A stretch of DNA of 64,000 nt, from NCBI RefSeq assembly GCF_007097145.1, contig NZ_VJVZ01000001.1:598803-662802 (forward strand), given 5' to 3'. Positions within the stretch are counted from its first letter, which is position 1, and the number at the start of each line of letters is the position of its first letter. This document shows, piece by piece, positions 1-8,700 of the stretch. The translations under genes were made by a program, and so were the position numbers. The notes under the pieces were generated by a model that ran no database searches, was not told the origin of the DNA, and worked only from the letters and a program-made list of their open reading frames with translations. This stretch comes from Flavobacterium zepuense (GTDB lineage Bacteria > Bacteroidota > Bacteroidia > Flavobacteriales > Flavobacteriaceae).

Positions 1-310
1 GATAATCCTGCACACTGTCTCTGTATTTTACAATAGTTTTACTAAGATTACTATTTACAATCTGTGTTTCTATGTTATAATTTTGTTGGCCTTTTTCTTC
101 AAATATTGAATCTTGTTGTAATTGAGCCATAAAAAAGGCTTCATATATTTTGTTCTTAGATGAATAAAATTTTAAAGATGTTTTGCTTGTAAAAACAGCC
201 GAATATATCATGACCGCTATGTATAAACATACTGATATGATACTTAATGCCACTACAGATTCCAGCAATGAGTTCGCTTTAATATTACAGTAATCTTTTA
301 ATAAGCCCAT
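1..310 (-). CDS. Prepilin-like protein, partial (runs off the window)
   Basis: An open frame begins at ATG 310 and stays open to base 1 (103 codons seen), so only the N-terminal part is present. The first residues hold the segment KANSLLESVVAL followed by a hydrophobic stretch to about residue 36. This resembles the type IV prepilin/pseudopilin signal, with a short basic leader, a cleavage point before Asn, a Glu at +5 and a hydrophobic helix. I infer a pseudopilin-like exported protein. The start overlaps the end of the preceding gene by 26 bases, indicating translational coupling in one operon with the two genes upstream. The typical Gly before the cleavage site is replaced by Ala, so processing by a prepilin peptidase is uncertain. 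Confidence 0.6.
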   Translation of the reverse strand, partial: MGLLKDYCNIKANSLLESVVALSIISVCLYIAVMIYSAVFTSKTSLKFYSSKNKIYEAFFMAQLQQDSIFEEKGQQNYNIETQIVNSNLSKTIVKYRDSVQDY

Positions 311-1496
311 ACTTCTCTTCCTTTTCATTAAAAACCTGCACTCCAATAAAATAGCTGGGTCTTTTTTTACTATTTATTTCAACATCTGCCAAACAATTTT
401 CATAATTAGATACGGCTGTTTTGTGCGAAAGTTTGTTAGTGTAAACTGAGCCAAAAACATCACTTTTAAGCATCAGCTTACCTTTACAATATATATCCCC
501 AACTATATAACCACCCTTATCAATATCAATACTATTATTATCTAATGCTCTGTCCGGAAATCCAAAAAGTATAATATTTCCTAAAATTTTAGTGTTTTCG
601 CCAATAATTATAGTACTCTCATCTAACGTATCGTTAAAAATCGTTACTCCTGAAGGATATAAAAATTCTGAATTTTTACCTATTTGCAATCTTTTGGTAG
701 CCAGTGCCTGTACAGTACCTTTAAATCCATCTTCAAAAACAATTATCGGAGCTCTAATTATAACATCCTCAAGATGAACGGTATTTTTTATATAAACTGA
801 GTCTGCCGAATAAAGCACAATATTGCCCTTAATATTCACATTAGATAAAACCGACCCACTTATATTAATATTTTTTGTCTCATTAAAAAAAGAGTTAAAG
901 TATAATGAATCATTTATCTTTTCCACGTTAGCCAAGTTGCTATTAACACCCGAGTTTTGCTGAAATGCATCTTCTAATCTGTTGTTAATTTCAGGAAGGT
1001 AATTTAGTGATTTTGAGACACCACCGCTTAATGTCAGCAAATTAGGCTTACTATCAATGTAAAGTGCCCTGATGTCTTCTGATGATAATTTCTTTTCTCC
1101 CACTAACTTTACGCTACCGGAGTATGATAGACTATTACCAAAATCGGTTAAATACAAACAGGTAGCATTATTATCATACTGCCCTGCAAAATGAACCGAT
1201 GCAACAGTATCATTCTTAACAAATGATCTTGCAGTAATAACTGTAAACAAACCAAATTGTTTGATATCATATTCATCAGTTATACCATTTTGGGGGTCGG
1301 GTTCAGTATTTTCCATATCCATATTGCCCAAAGCAAAATTCACTAAAGATTGGTTGTGCACATAGAGCTCTTCGTGGGTAACATAATACAGATTTAACTG
1401 ATTGTATAAGTTAGCTATATATAACAATGAACCACATAGTAAAGACACTATTAGGCAAACATATATGGCATATAGTAAACTATGGGCTTTAACCAT
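285..1496 (-). CDS. Membrane-anchored beta-helical (polymer-forming-like) protein
   Basis: This 403-aa protein starts with a basic residue and one membrane segment (about residues 5-30). Its second half is a series of short beta repeats rich in V/I/G/N, such as SGSVLSNVNIKGNIVLYS and IIIGENTKILGNIILFG, as in right-handed beta-helical or bactofilin-like (polymer-forming) proteins. The N-terminal KAHSLL resembles the prepilin-like leader of the next gene but lacks Glu at +5. The start overlaps the MORN-like gene by 8 bases and the end overlaps the pilin-like gene by 26 bases, so the three form one operon. A structural surface or envelope role is inferred; the exact family is not recognised. Confidence 0.6.
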   Translation of the reverse strand: MVKAHSLLYAIYVCLIVSLLCGSLLYIANLYNQLNLYYVTHEELYVHNQSLVNFALGNMDMENTEPDPQNGITDEYDIKQFGLFTVITARSFVKNDTVASVHFAGQYDNNATCLYLTDFGNSLSYSGSVKLVGEKKLSSEDIRALYIDSKPNLLTLSGGVSKSLNYLPEINNRLEDAFQQNSGVNSNLANVEKINDSLYFNSFFNETKNINISGSVLSNVNIKGNIVLYSADSVYIKNTVHLEDVIIRAPIIVFEDGFKGTVQALATKRLQIGKNSEFLYPSGVTIFNDTLDESTIIIGENTKILGNIILFGFPDRALDNNSIDIDKGGYIVGDIYCKGKLMLKSDVFGSVYTNKLSHKTAVSNYENCLADVEINSKKRPSYFIGVQVFNEKEEKYGLIKRLL

Positions 1497-2280
1497 TATT
1501 TTGATTCTCTTTATTTTTTTTAGAAAATAATCTTTTAAAAAAGCCAGGCTTTTTTTCCTTTCGCTGCTTAACTGTTTCAGCCTGTTGTACGGCTTTAACT
1601 TCTGCAGTATCGTTAATTGGCGCGTCTTTCTTTTTAAAAATTCGTTTAAAGAACCCCGGCTTTTTTTGATTAGCAGAATTTTCCTGTACAGCTACTTTAT
1701 TTTTATTGTCCTTTTTATAAAACACTCTTTTTATAAAACCAGGCTTACCGTTAGCTGGCTGAAGCGTATCTTTTACAGGCTTAACTTTTTTAACAACAAC
1801 TTTACCTTCGCGGTACTTAAGAGTATCTTTGTTTATAAAATTAATCCAACGGCCATGCTTTAAACTATTTTTATAAGTACCTGTTTCGGTTAAAAAACCG
1901 GTTTTATCATACGCAAAATAACTTCCGTCTTTTTGTCCATCATCATAATAGGTCTTTGATTGCAGCGTACCATTTTCAAACCAGGTTTTCCAATAACCTT
2001 CTCTTAGGCCTTTTTTATATTTACCGGCTTCGGCGAGCTGATTACTATGATAATATTTTAAGAAATCGTCTTGAAGGAGTTCACCGCCAACACCATGCTC
2101 GCTACTATGTATAGTTCCTCCTTTAAACCAATAATATGTTTTACCCTCCTTGGGTGTAATATCCTTATCGGTTGTAAAAAATTCATACCGGAAATACTCA
2201 TCCGAAATGCGCTTTTTTAAGGATGTTTCACTAAACGAAAATAGGGCAAAAACTCCCAGTAACAGAAAATACTTACGCAT
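1489..2280 (-). CDS. Exported MORN/YwqK-like repeat protein with basic tail
   Basis: This 263-aa protein has an N-terminal signal-like segment (residues 3-18). Residues 70-160 form MORN/YwqK-type repeats (YYHSNQLAEAGKYKKGLREG, WFENGTLQSKTYYDDGQKDG, GTYKNSLKHGRW). These repeats usually serve as protein or membrane contact surfaces. The C-terminal third is unusual: the motif KPGFxKRxFxKK occurs three times, at residues 179-190, 207-218 and 244-255, separated by charged linkers. The repeats could be basic amphipathic binding motifs for membranes, nucleic acid or cell wall. It is the first gene of a three-gene operon with beta-helical and prepilin-like proteins. Function unknown. Confidence 0.7.
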   Translation of the reverse strand: MRKYFLLLGVFALFSFSETSLKKRISDEYFRYEFFTTDKDITPKEGKTYYWFKGGTIHSSEHGVGGELLQDDFLKYYHSNQLAEAGKYKKGLREGYWKTWFENGTLQSKTYYDDGQKDGSYFAYDKTGFLTETGTYKNSLKHGRWINFINKDTLKYREGKVVVKKVKPVKDTLQPANGKPGFIKRVFYKKDNKNKVAVQENSANQKKPGFFKRIFKKKDAPINDTAEVKAVQQAETVKQRKEKKPGFFKRLFSKKNKENQNNG

Positions 2281-2484
2281 ATAAAAACCGTATTTAGTAT
2301 GGGCAATATAACATTTTTTTAACGAGATTTAACAAAGTTTTAGGTACTTTAACACTTAGTAAACCGCACATTTTTTTCGTAATTTTTACACTACAAAAAG
2401 TGCTACATTTTACGATAATATGCATTTTTTGATATATAAATAATTTTTGTAAAGTCATATAAATAAAGGGCTTTATCGTAATAA

Positions 2485-2569
2485 GATTACTATCCTTTCG
2501 GGATGCTCGTGCCTAACCGCCATGGCAACACTCCTGACTACAGGTATGGGTTTAATGGACAGGAAATGG
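2485..2569 (+). repeat. 85-bp inverted repeat, copy at orphan Rhs tip
   Basis: These 85 bases match the reverse complement of 6737-6821 at 84 positions; the only difference is C at 2508. The repeat encodes DYYPFGMLVPNRHGNTPDYRYGFNGQEM, the conserved end of the Rhs core, in the same frame in both copies. Similarity drops sharply outside it: upstream of 2485 are two in-frame stop codons, and downstream of 2569 only protein-level similarity remains. Confidence 0.95.
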
Positions 2570-3438
2570 TTGATGAAATATCTGGAGAGGGAAATCATAC
2601 AACAGCACAATTTTGGGAATACGATGAAAGGATTGCATTTAGATGGAATAAAGATCCCGTTGTAAAACATTTTGAAAGTTCGTATTCTGTTTTTGGCCGA
2701 AATCCTATTTGGAGGATAGATCCTAATGGAGATGACTGGTATATAGCAAAATCTGGGAAAAAAACTGGCGAATATAAATGGTTTGAAGGTAATGGCAAGC
2801 AAAAAGGATATAGTCATGCTGGAAATTATAAAGTAGAATATGATAGAACAAAAAATACAGTTAATGTTTATGAGGGTAAAAATTCTGTATTTAAAGAAAG
2901 TATTAATATGGATGTGATTAAAAATGACAAAAACGAGTTTGTTAAGTTTAAAGACGATAGAGCCGCAAAATTTTCAATGTTGTCAGCTGAAAGCGGAGGA
3001 GTAAATATTATGGATGAGGATCCATTTTTCGATCCACTAATTATATCAGCCTCAATTGATAACAGACAAAAAGTTAGCGATGCAGGAAATGACGGTTTTG
3101 CATCTTACAAAGGTCAGGCGTATATCGGTTACCATGCGAAAAAAACTAAGGCTTATAAAGATTTTTCTGAGGGAAACAAAAAAAGATTTAATGATAATAT
3201 GTGGGGCGAACATTTATCATTATCTACAGTTTATAACGCACTTGATTCCCCTGTAACAAAACTTAAAACTGACTTTCAAATGAAACAGGCAAATTATATA
3301 TTATATTATTCCCATCCAGGTGGGCATCCTCAAAGCTCACCAGCGTTTAATCTTGTTTTACCTACAAACATAAAACATCGATTTGTTAGTGTACAAGGTG
3401 ATAAAACATATATGAACACGTTGGATAATAAAAAATAA
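2503..3438 (+). CDS. Orphan Rhs C-terminal tip (silent cassette)
   Basis: The frame opens at GAT 2485 after two stop codons; the first ATG is at 2503. The first 28 codons (2485-2568) are the Rhs core end, identical in protein to the large Rhs protein. The rest (from about 2570) is a tip of about 290 residues with a DPNGDDWY motif. It is homologous over its length to the native tip: YKWFEGNGKQKGYSH against YQWFEGSDQKDGFTH, LIISASIDNR against LLIISASMDNR. No TTTG/TAnnTTTG promoter at proper spacing and no export signal precede it, so it is probably not expressed where it lies. The frame is intact and a putative immunity gene starts two bases after it. Inference: a stored alternative tip for the minus-strand Rhs gene. 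Confidence 0.85.
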   Translation: MLVPNRHGNTPDYRYGFNGQEMVDEISGEGNHTTAQFWEYDERIAFRWNKDPVVKHFESSYSVFGRNPIWRIDPNGDDWYIAKSGKKTGEYKWFEGNGKQKGYSHAGNYKVEYDRTKNTVNVYEGKNSVFKESINMDVIKNDKNEFVKFKDDRAAKFSMLSAESGGVNIMDEDPFFDPLIISASIDNRQKVSDAGNDGFASYKGQAYIGYHAKKTKAYKDFSEGNKKRFNDNMWGEHLSLSTVYNALDSPVTKLKTDFQMKQANYILYYSHPGGHPQSSPAFNLVLPTNIKHRFVSVQGDKTYMNTLDNKK

Positions 3439-3439
3439 T

Positions 3440-4123
3440 ATGAAATACATCTACATATTATTTTTTATTGCTATCACTTGGCATATTGGAGGTCAAACAA
3501 TTCTTACTCCTGATACTTTATCTAAAGTAGCATGGGAAAAATTATTTAAAAAAAGCTTTGGGAAAAAAGTTAAAAAAAAATTGACCATTAAAATTAAAAA
3601 TAATAATTACTTTTTTCCTGAAAATTGGTATTATGACGATATTAAAAAAGACTGTTCTGAGTGCAATTACTTATTTTATACCATAGATGAGAATTCTTTT
3701 TTGCTAATTATGTACAATGATGTACAAGTTGGTAATTATATATTTTATTTTAATGACAAAAAAATCTCTAAAAGTTGGGTCCAGATAAATTATCTGGCAG
3801 ATGTGACGAATTTTTTCAGAATTAATTCCGAACTATATATGTTCGAATTAAAATATTTTGACTATTCTAAAAATGAGAATACTTTTAGATATATATTTTT
3901 AAACCCTTCAAGTGGAATTATTACAAATGAAGTAATTGACACTTTTGCAAATACATTAGAAATTATGGATATAAATGATAGTAATAAAAGCATAAGAATT
4001 AAAATTAACAATAATTATTTCTACTATAGTTACAAATTTTTTAAATTTATTGAGGTTCCAATAAATCCTAAAGGATTTATAATTTCGGATTGCATATTTC
4101 GCTATATAAAGAAAATAAAGTAA
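3440..4123 (+). CDS. Putative immunity protein paired with the orphan Rhs tip
   Basis: A 227-aa protein starting one base after the stop of the orphan tip. Residues 1-19 form a signal peptide (MKYIYILFFIAITWHIGGQ), so it should act in the periplasm or envelope. The mature part is rich in Asn, Lys, Ile and aromatic residues and matches no family I know. Genes placed directly after polymorphic toxin tips commonly encode cognate immunity proteins, and this position is the only functional hint. It shows no evident similarity to the 161-aa gene beside the native tip, as expected if each partner fits its own tip. Base composition is very AT-rich, as in the rest of this switch region. Confidence 0.6.
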   Translation: MKYIYILFFIAITWHIGGQTILTPDTLSKVAWEKLFKKSFGKKVKKKLTIKIKNNNYFFPENWYYDDIKKDCSECNYLFYTIDENSFLLIMYNDVQVGNYIFYFNDKKISKSWVQINYLADVTNFFRINSELYMFELKYFDYSKNENTFRYIFLNPSSGIITNEVIDTFANTLEIMDINDSNKSIRIKINNNYFYYSYKFFKFIEVPINPKGFIISDCIFRYIKKIK

Positions 4124-4148
4124 ACTTTATGAAAAATAAAATGAATTG

Positions 4149-5195
4149 TTAAATTAAATTTAATTTATTGTACACCTTTTCAACCTCATTATCCATGTAG
4201 GATTGGGCATAGTGCACGTAACGGTTAAAAGAACTACTTGCTGTACTATGCCCACTTATTTTTCGTACCAAATGCTCCGGCATTCCTAAAATTAAAAGCG
4301 TGGTTATTGCGGTGCGCCGCATCATGTGCGAACTCATTTTATCACAAAAGCGATTATTGGCGACTGTGTTTTTGAGAGCGATTTTTTTTGTCTTGCCTTG
4401 TTTTTCTCGGGATACTTCTACGACATTTGTAAACCCTGCCTGCTCGCCAATTTGTTTTAAACTTTTATTGAAATTAAAAAGACTAATTGTACCAAATACA
4501 GGAAGTTTACTGTTGGCCGCCTTATACTTTTTATAAATATCTATAGCATATCCTGGTAATTTAATATAACTAAAAACCTTAGTTTTTTGCGATTTTAATT
4601 TTATATACCAGTCATCTCCGGTTTGTTCAAAATTTTTATTTGTTAATGAAAAAATGTCAGAAAATCGTAATCCGGTTGTACAGCCAAAAATAAAAATATC
4701 TTTTATACGTCTTAATGAAGGAATAAGGCTTTGTTCAAATTCTTTATTATGTATTAAAAATTTAAGTTGCTCCGGAGAAAGTACAAATATTTCAATCTCT
4801 TCTTTTCGAACATAGAATAAACGTTGAAAATCGCCGGTATTAAAATCTTTATCATTTTTTAAATAATTAAAGAACACCCTGATAGTCTTCACATTATTAC
4901 CTACATAATTATCGTAACAACCTTTTTTATATAAAAAATCGGTAAATTTTTGATAAAACTTTTTCCAGTAATTCTTTTCAGATTGTAATTCCCTTGCATT
5001 AAGTTTTGATGCATCACATAGTCGTAATTCAAATTTTTGTTCAGTACTAAATTGTACCAAATTTTGTAAAACATAATAATAGTTTTGTATAGATTGGGGC
5101 TTTATTCTTTCTCCATTTTTTTTTAACCTTTTACCTGTTTCGGTATCTTTTATAAATTGTTTAAATAATGGTATTAATGGTAAAACTTTTTTCAT
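4149..5195 (-). CDS. Tyrosine recombinase (phage-integrase family)
   Basis: A 348-aa tyrosine recombinase with the full catalytic set visible: Arg177 (TGLRFSD), Lys at about 204, His290-x-x-Arg293 (SHMMRR), His316 (SGHS) and Tyr326 (FNRYVHY). The N-terminal 120 residues look like a SAM-like core-binding domain. It lies between two inverted Rhs tips and inside the 85-bp inverted repeats, so it would be carried on the segment it might invert. It has its own promoter, TCTG-N19-TATATTTG at 5207-5237. Related recombinases invert surface-gene promoters and cassettes in Bacteroidota. Its target site is not shown by the sequence; it could instead be a remnant of a mobile element. Confidence 0.9.
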   Translation of the reverse strand: MKKVLPLIPLFKQFIKDTETGKRLKKNGERIKPQSIQNYYYVLQNLVQFSTEQKFELRLCDASKLNARELQSEKNYWKKFYQKFTDFLYKKGCYDNYVGNNVKTIRVFFNYLKNDKDFNTGDFQRLFYVRKEEIEIFVLSPEQLKFLIHNKEFEQSLIPSLRRIKDIFIFGCTTGLRFSDIFSLTNKNFEQTGDDWYIKLKSQKTKVFSYIKLPGYAIDIYKKYKAANSKLPVFGTISLFNFNKSLKQIGEQAGFTNVVEVSREKQGKTKKIALKNTVANNRFCDKMSSHMMRRTAITTLLILGMPEHLVRKISGHSTASSSFNRYVHYAQSYMDNEVEKVYNKLNLI

Positions 5196-5206
5196 TATGT
5201 TTTTAC

Positions 5207-5237
5207 CAAATATAGAAAATATAATATTTAGAACAGA
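5207..5237 (-). promoter_or_regulatory. Promoter of the tyrosine recombinase
   Basis: On the minus strand TCTG (5234-5237), 19 bases and TATATTTG (5207-5214) match the Bacteroidota -33/-7 consensus TTTG-N19-TAnnTTTG with one mismatch. The -7 element ends 11 bases before the ATG, predicting a very short leader. Confidence 0.65.
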
Positions 5238-5247
5238 TTTTAAATTC

Positions 5248-5733
5248 TTAATGTGTGAAAGCTCCCTTTTGATTAACCAAAATTATCTTATGGTTTTGAT
5301 ATGATAATTTTACGCTGAATTTTGTTCTATATATATAATTAAGATTTATACTGATTTGATTATTTTCAACCATTATTTTATAATTGTAGCTACATGGATA
5401 TGCAGTCATAGATACTTTATTACCTTCCATTATATAAATGTTTTGATAAAATATTACACCTTTTTTAATAAAACTATCGTCTTTTTCAATAACAACAAAA
5501 ATATCATTTGGACACTTATATATACATATCGAATTATCCATTTTTACAAATACGTCAACATCTTTAATAAAATTTCCCAAACTATTTTTTATTAAATATT
5601 TTTTTGGAATGATTTCATTACTAACTGCTTTTGCCCATGAAGTATAGTTAGCATTTATTTCTTGTTGTGTAATAAATAATTTTATTATACAACAAGAAAT
5701 AATAGTCATGATATAGAAAATATTTTTTATCAT
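5248..5733 (-). CDS. Putative immunity protein paired with the native Rhs tip
   Basis: A 161-aa protein whose ATG overlaps the stop of the 4155-aa Rhs gene in an ATGA (4-base overlap), so translation is probably coupled. The N-terminus (residues 3-21) is a hydrophobic signal or anchor, placing the protein in the envelope or periplasm. The rest is a small beta-rich domain I do not recognise. Its position after an Rhs tip makes it the candidate immunity protein. It has no obvious similarity to the 227-aa gene after the orphan tip, although the tips are homologous. If the 2485-6821 segment inverts, this gene leaves the operon together with its tip. Confidence 0.6.
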   Translation of the reverse strand: MIKNIFYIMTIISCCIIKLFITQQEINANYTSWAKAVSNEIIPKKYLIKNSLGNFIKDVDVFVKMDNSICIYKCPNDIFVVIEKDDSFIKKGVIFYQNIYIMEGNKVSMTAYPCSYNYKIMVENNQISINLNYIYRTKFSVKLSYQNHKIILVNQKGAFTH

Positions 5734-8700
5734 TTTAAACCAAAATATTCCATGATTTTATCTTGATAAGGCTTTTTATAGGCTTTCAAACTTTCGAAAA
5801 ATTCAGCTTCACCTCCAAATTTAACATCTCCCCATAATAAAATATTGGATTTACTTTCTACGTTAGTGAGCAATGTTCCAACAGAATTAAATGATATTAC
5901 TCCCGGCGAATATAGTAAATTCCCAACACCATTATGACTATATGCTAATATAGAATATGCTTTAACTCCTATAGATTTAAAGTTTAACAACCTTTGTGCA
6001 GGATTTTCTAAAGCAGCAAACGCATTTCCGAAATATGTAAATTTATCTTTTTTAGATATCCCACCCGATGCTAAACTTGATTCCCATGTCCAAAAATCTT
6101 TATAAGCCGCTTCACTAGCTCCATTATATTGGCTTTTTGTAAACATTGACTCATAAGTTTTACCATCTCCAAATGCTCCATTCAAAGCCTTATCGTTTTC
6201 TGCAATACCTGCCGTTCTTAAACGATTATCCATCGAAGCTGAAATTATGAGCAAGCCATAAAATGTTTCTCTATGTGTATTATTGCTGGCGTTAACACCC
6301 CTACCTGTTTTATCAATACCATATGCTTTTTTACTGTTGAATCCACCTTCTGCGAGCAACATTTTGTATTTTTTACCTAAGTCTGTTGATAAAGTGATAC
6401 TCCTTTTATTCTCATTTTGATATTGAATAGTGATAGAATTTTCTCCTTTTGCCATAGTAACTAAATATTCTCCTAAATGAGTAAATCCATCTTTTTGATC
6501 ACTTCCCTCAAACCATTGATATTGTTTACTTTCTTTATCTTTAGGATTATAATTATTATTCTCATACCAATCAGCCCCATCAGGATCAACAAACAATATA
6601 GGATTTCCGCCAAAAACTGCATAAGGTGAAAGATAATCTTTTTTGACTGGATCACGATTCCATCTTTGGGCTATTCTAGGGTCATATTTCCAAAAGTCAG
6701 CATGATATAAATTCCCTTCACCCTTAACTTCATTATCCATTTCCTGTCCATTAAACCCATACCTGTAGTCAGGAGTGTTGCCATGGCGGTTAGGCACAAG
6801 CATCCCGAAAGGATAGTAATCGTTAAAGGTTGTAACGTCTGGTTTAAACAGGGTTGCAAAGTCTCCTGCAGGCGCTGCCGGCAATGTATAAATAAATAAA
6901 TTATCGGCATAGAAAAATAACAGACTAAGCGGTGGCGCATCTACTGTTAGTGACACCCGGTAAGCGGCTGTTGTAGGACATTCAAACCTTAGTGTGTATA
7001 CACCAGGAGTTGAAACCTGCTGCTCTGTATATACCAGTGTTGATGTATTGTTCCTTACGTAAAAACGTACTGGTGTACCTGCCGGTAATGTACCCGGATC
7101 TATATACATCTGGATAGAGTACACTACTCCGGCTGTAAATGTAAACGACCTATACACACCACTACCGTTAGTTTGTGGATTTACCCTCATTCTACCACTC
7201 ACAATACTATTAGTTGCTGTAGGTATATTGGTGAAGCCCGTACTGGTTTGAAACTCGTTATTGTATGTTAAAATAAGGTTATTGTCTACCAGTTTTCTGT
7301 CGGTAATAACATTTAATACGTTTCCTAAATGGTTAGAAAGTTCGTAACGCTTATCTCCTATTGTATTAGTATAATTAACTTTACTTATAGGCCTTGACGT
7401 TTCGGCTACAATTGTATTATTAGGGTCTAAATAATCCGGAGTGCCATCACTATCACTATCTAAAGGATTAACGGGCACACCCGGCAATCCATTTGCATAA
7501 GCATTAGGACTTTCCTGTAAGGTAGGATATCCGTCGCCATCATCATCAGCATCCAGATAATTTTTCAGCCCATCACCGTCAGTATTCTGAGCGCCATCAG
7601 TAAAGCCAACCACTGTTTGCCCTGCTATTTCATAACTTGTAAGTATGGTGTCTCCGTCATCATCAGTATCTAAATAATCCGGTATACCATCAGCGTCTGT
7701 ATCGTCGTTAGCAACGTTACCATCACCGTTAATATCCTCGTAAAGATCAAATATTTTATCTCCATCAGAATCCGCCAAACACGGCCCGAGTGTTCTGTTA
7801 AGGATATTCATGTTTATGGTTATAATATTATCATCCGAAAACACCCCATATGTTGCAGGACTTTGGCCTCCAGGGACATCAAAACCAATCCATCTATAAA
7901 ATCCTACCTCTGCAGAATTTACCATACCATAATTAAAATTACACATGCTATAACTCGGGTTGGTTGTACCTGCTAAAGTATTTTTAATAAATGAATTACT
8001 TGTAGCACTAAAGGCTTCAGTGCCTACTGTTGGAGGAGTAATTGTAGTATCAAATAGTCCATTTAGCCCATTTACTTTAAATACGTAATCCGCTATAATC
8101 AGTGGTGATGTATTGTAAAGACCAAAATCTATATTCGCATTAAATTCAATATCCATACCGTCGGCAGTCATTACCGCCTGTGATATTTTACTATCATTTG
8201 ATGTTGCAGCCGGCGTAAGTGTAATTTCCTGTTTAATTCCGGTAGATATAGTATGCTTAATTTTTATTATTGGATAATATTTACTACTGGCGTCTTTTCT
8301 AACTATAACCTGCATGGTAGATTTTTCCTGGTAGTTTGTTAAATTTACCTGATCTATATGTGTTCCATAATATCCAAGTCCGAAATCTAAAAACAGTGGT
8401 GCATTTGGCGTAACTTCGGGAGTTGATGCCCCAACTTGCGCTGAATTCTTTAAAAATCGCACCTTTCCATTAACCCTTTCAATAGATAATTTGTCATTCA
8501 CCGCAATAACTGTCGACGTAATTAGCGATGTACCTTTATAGCAAGTTGCATTTGTACCGGATATCCTAATAGTATATGTAGGTTTTGTAATACCATAATC
8601 TGTTAATGCACCTGTAAATGTGTGGGTTTCAGATAAACCTACATAAGCAGCATTTGTACTGGAAATATCTGTTACAGTTAATTCAAGTTTACCCGCACCA

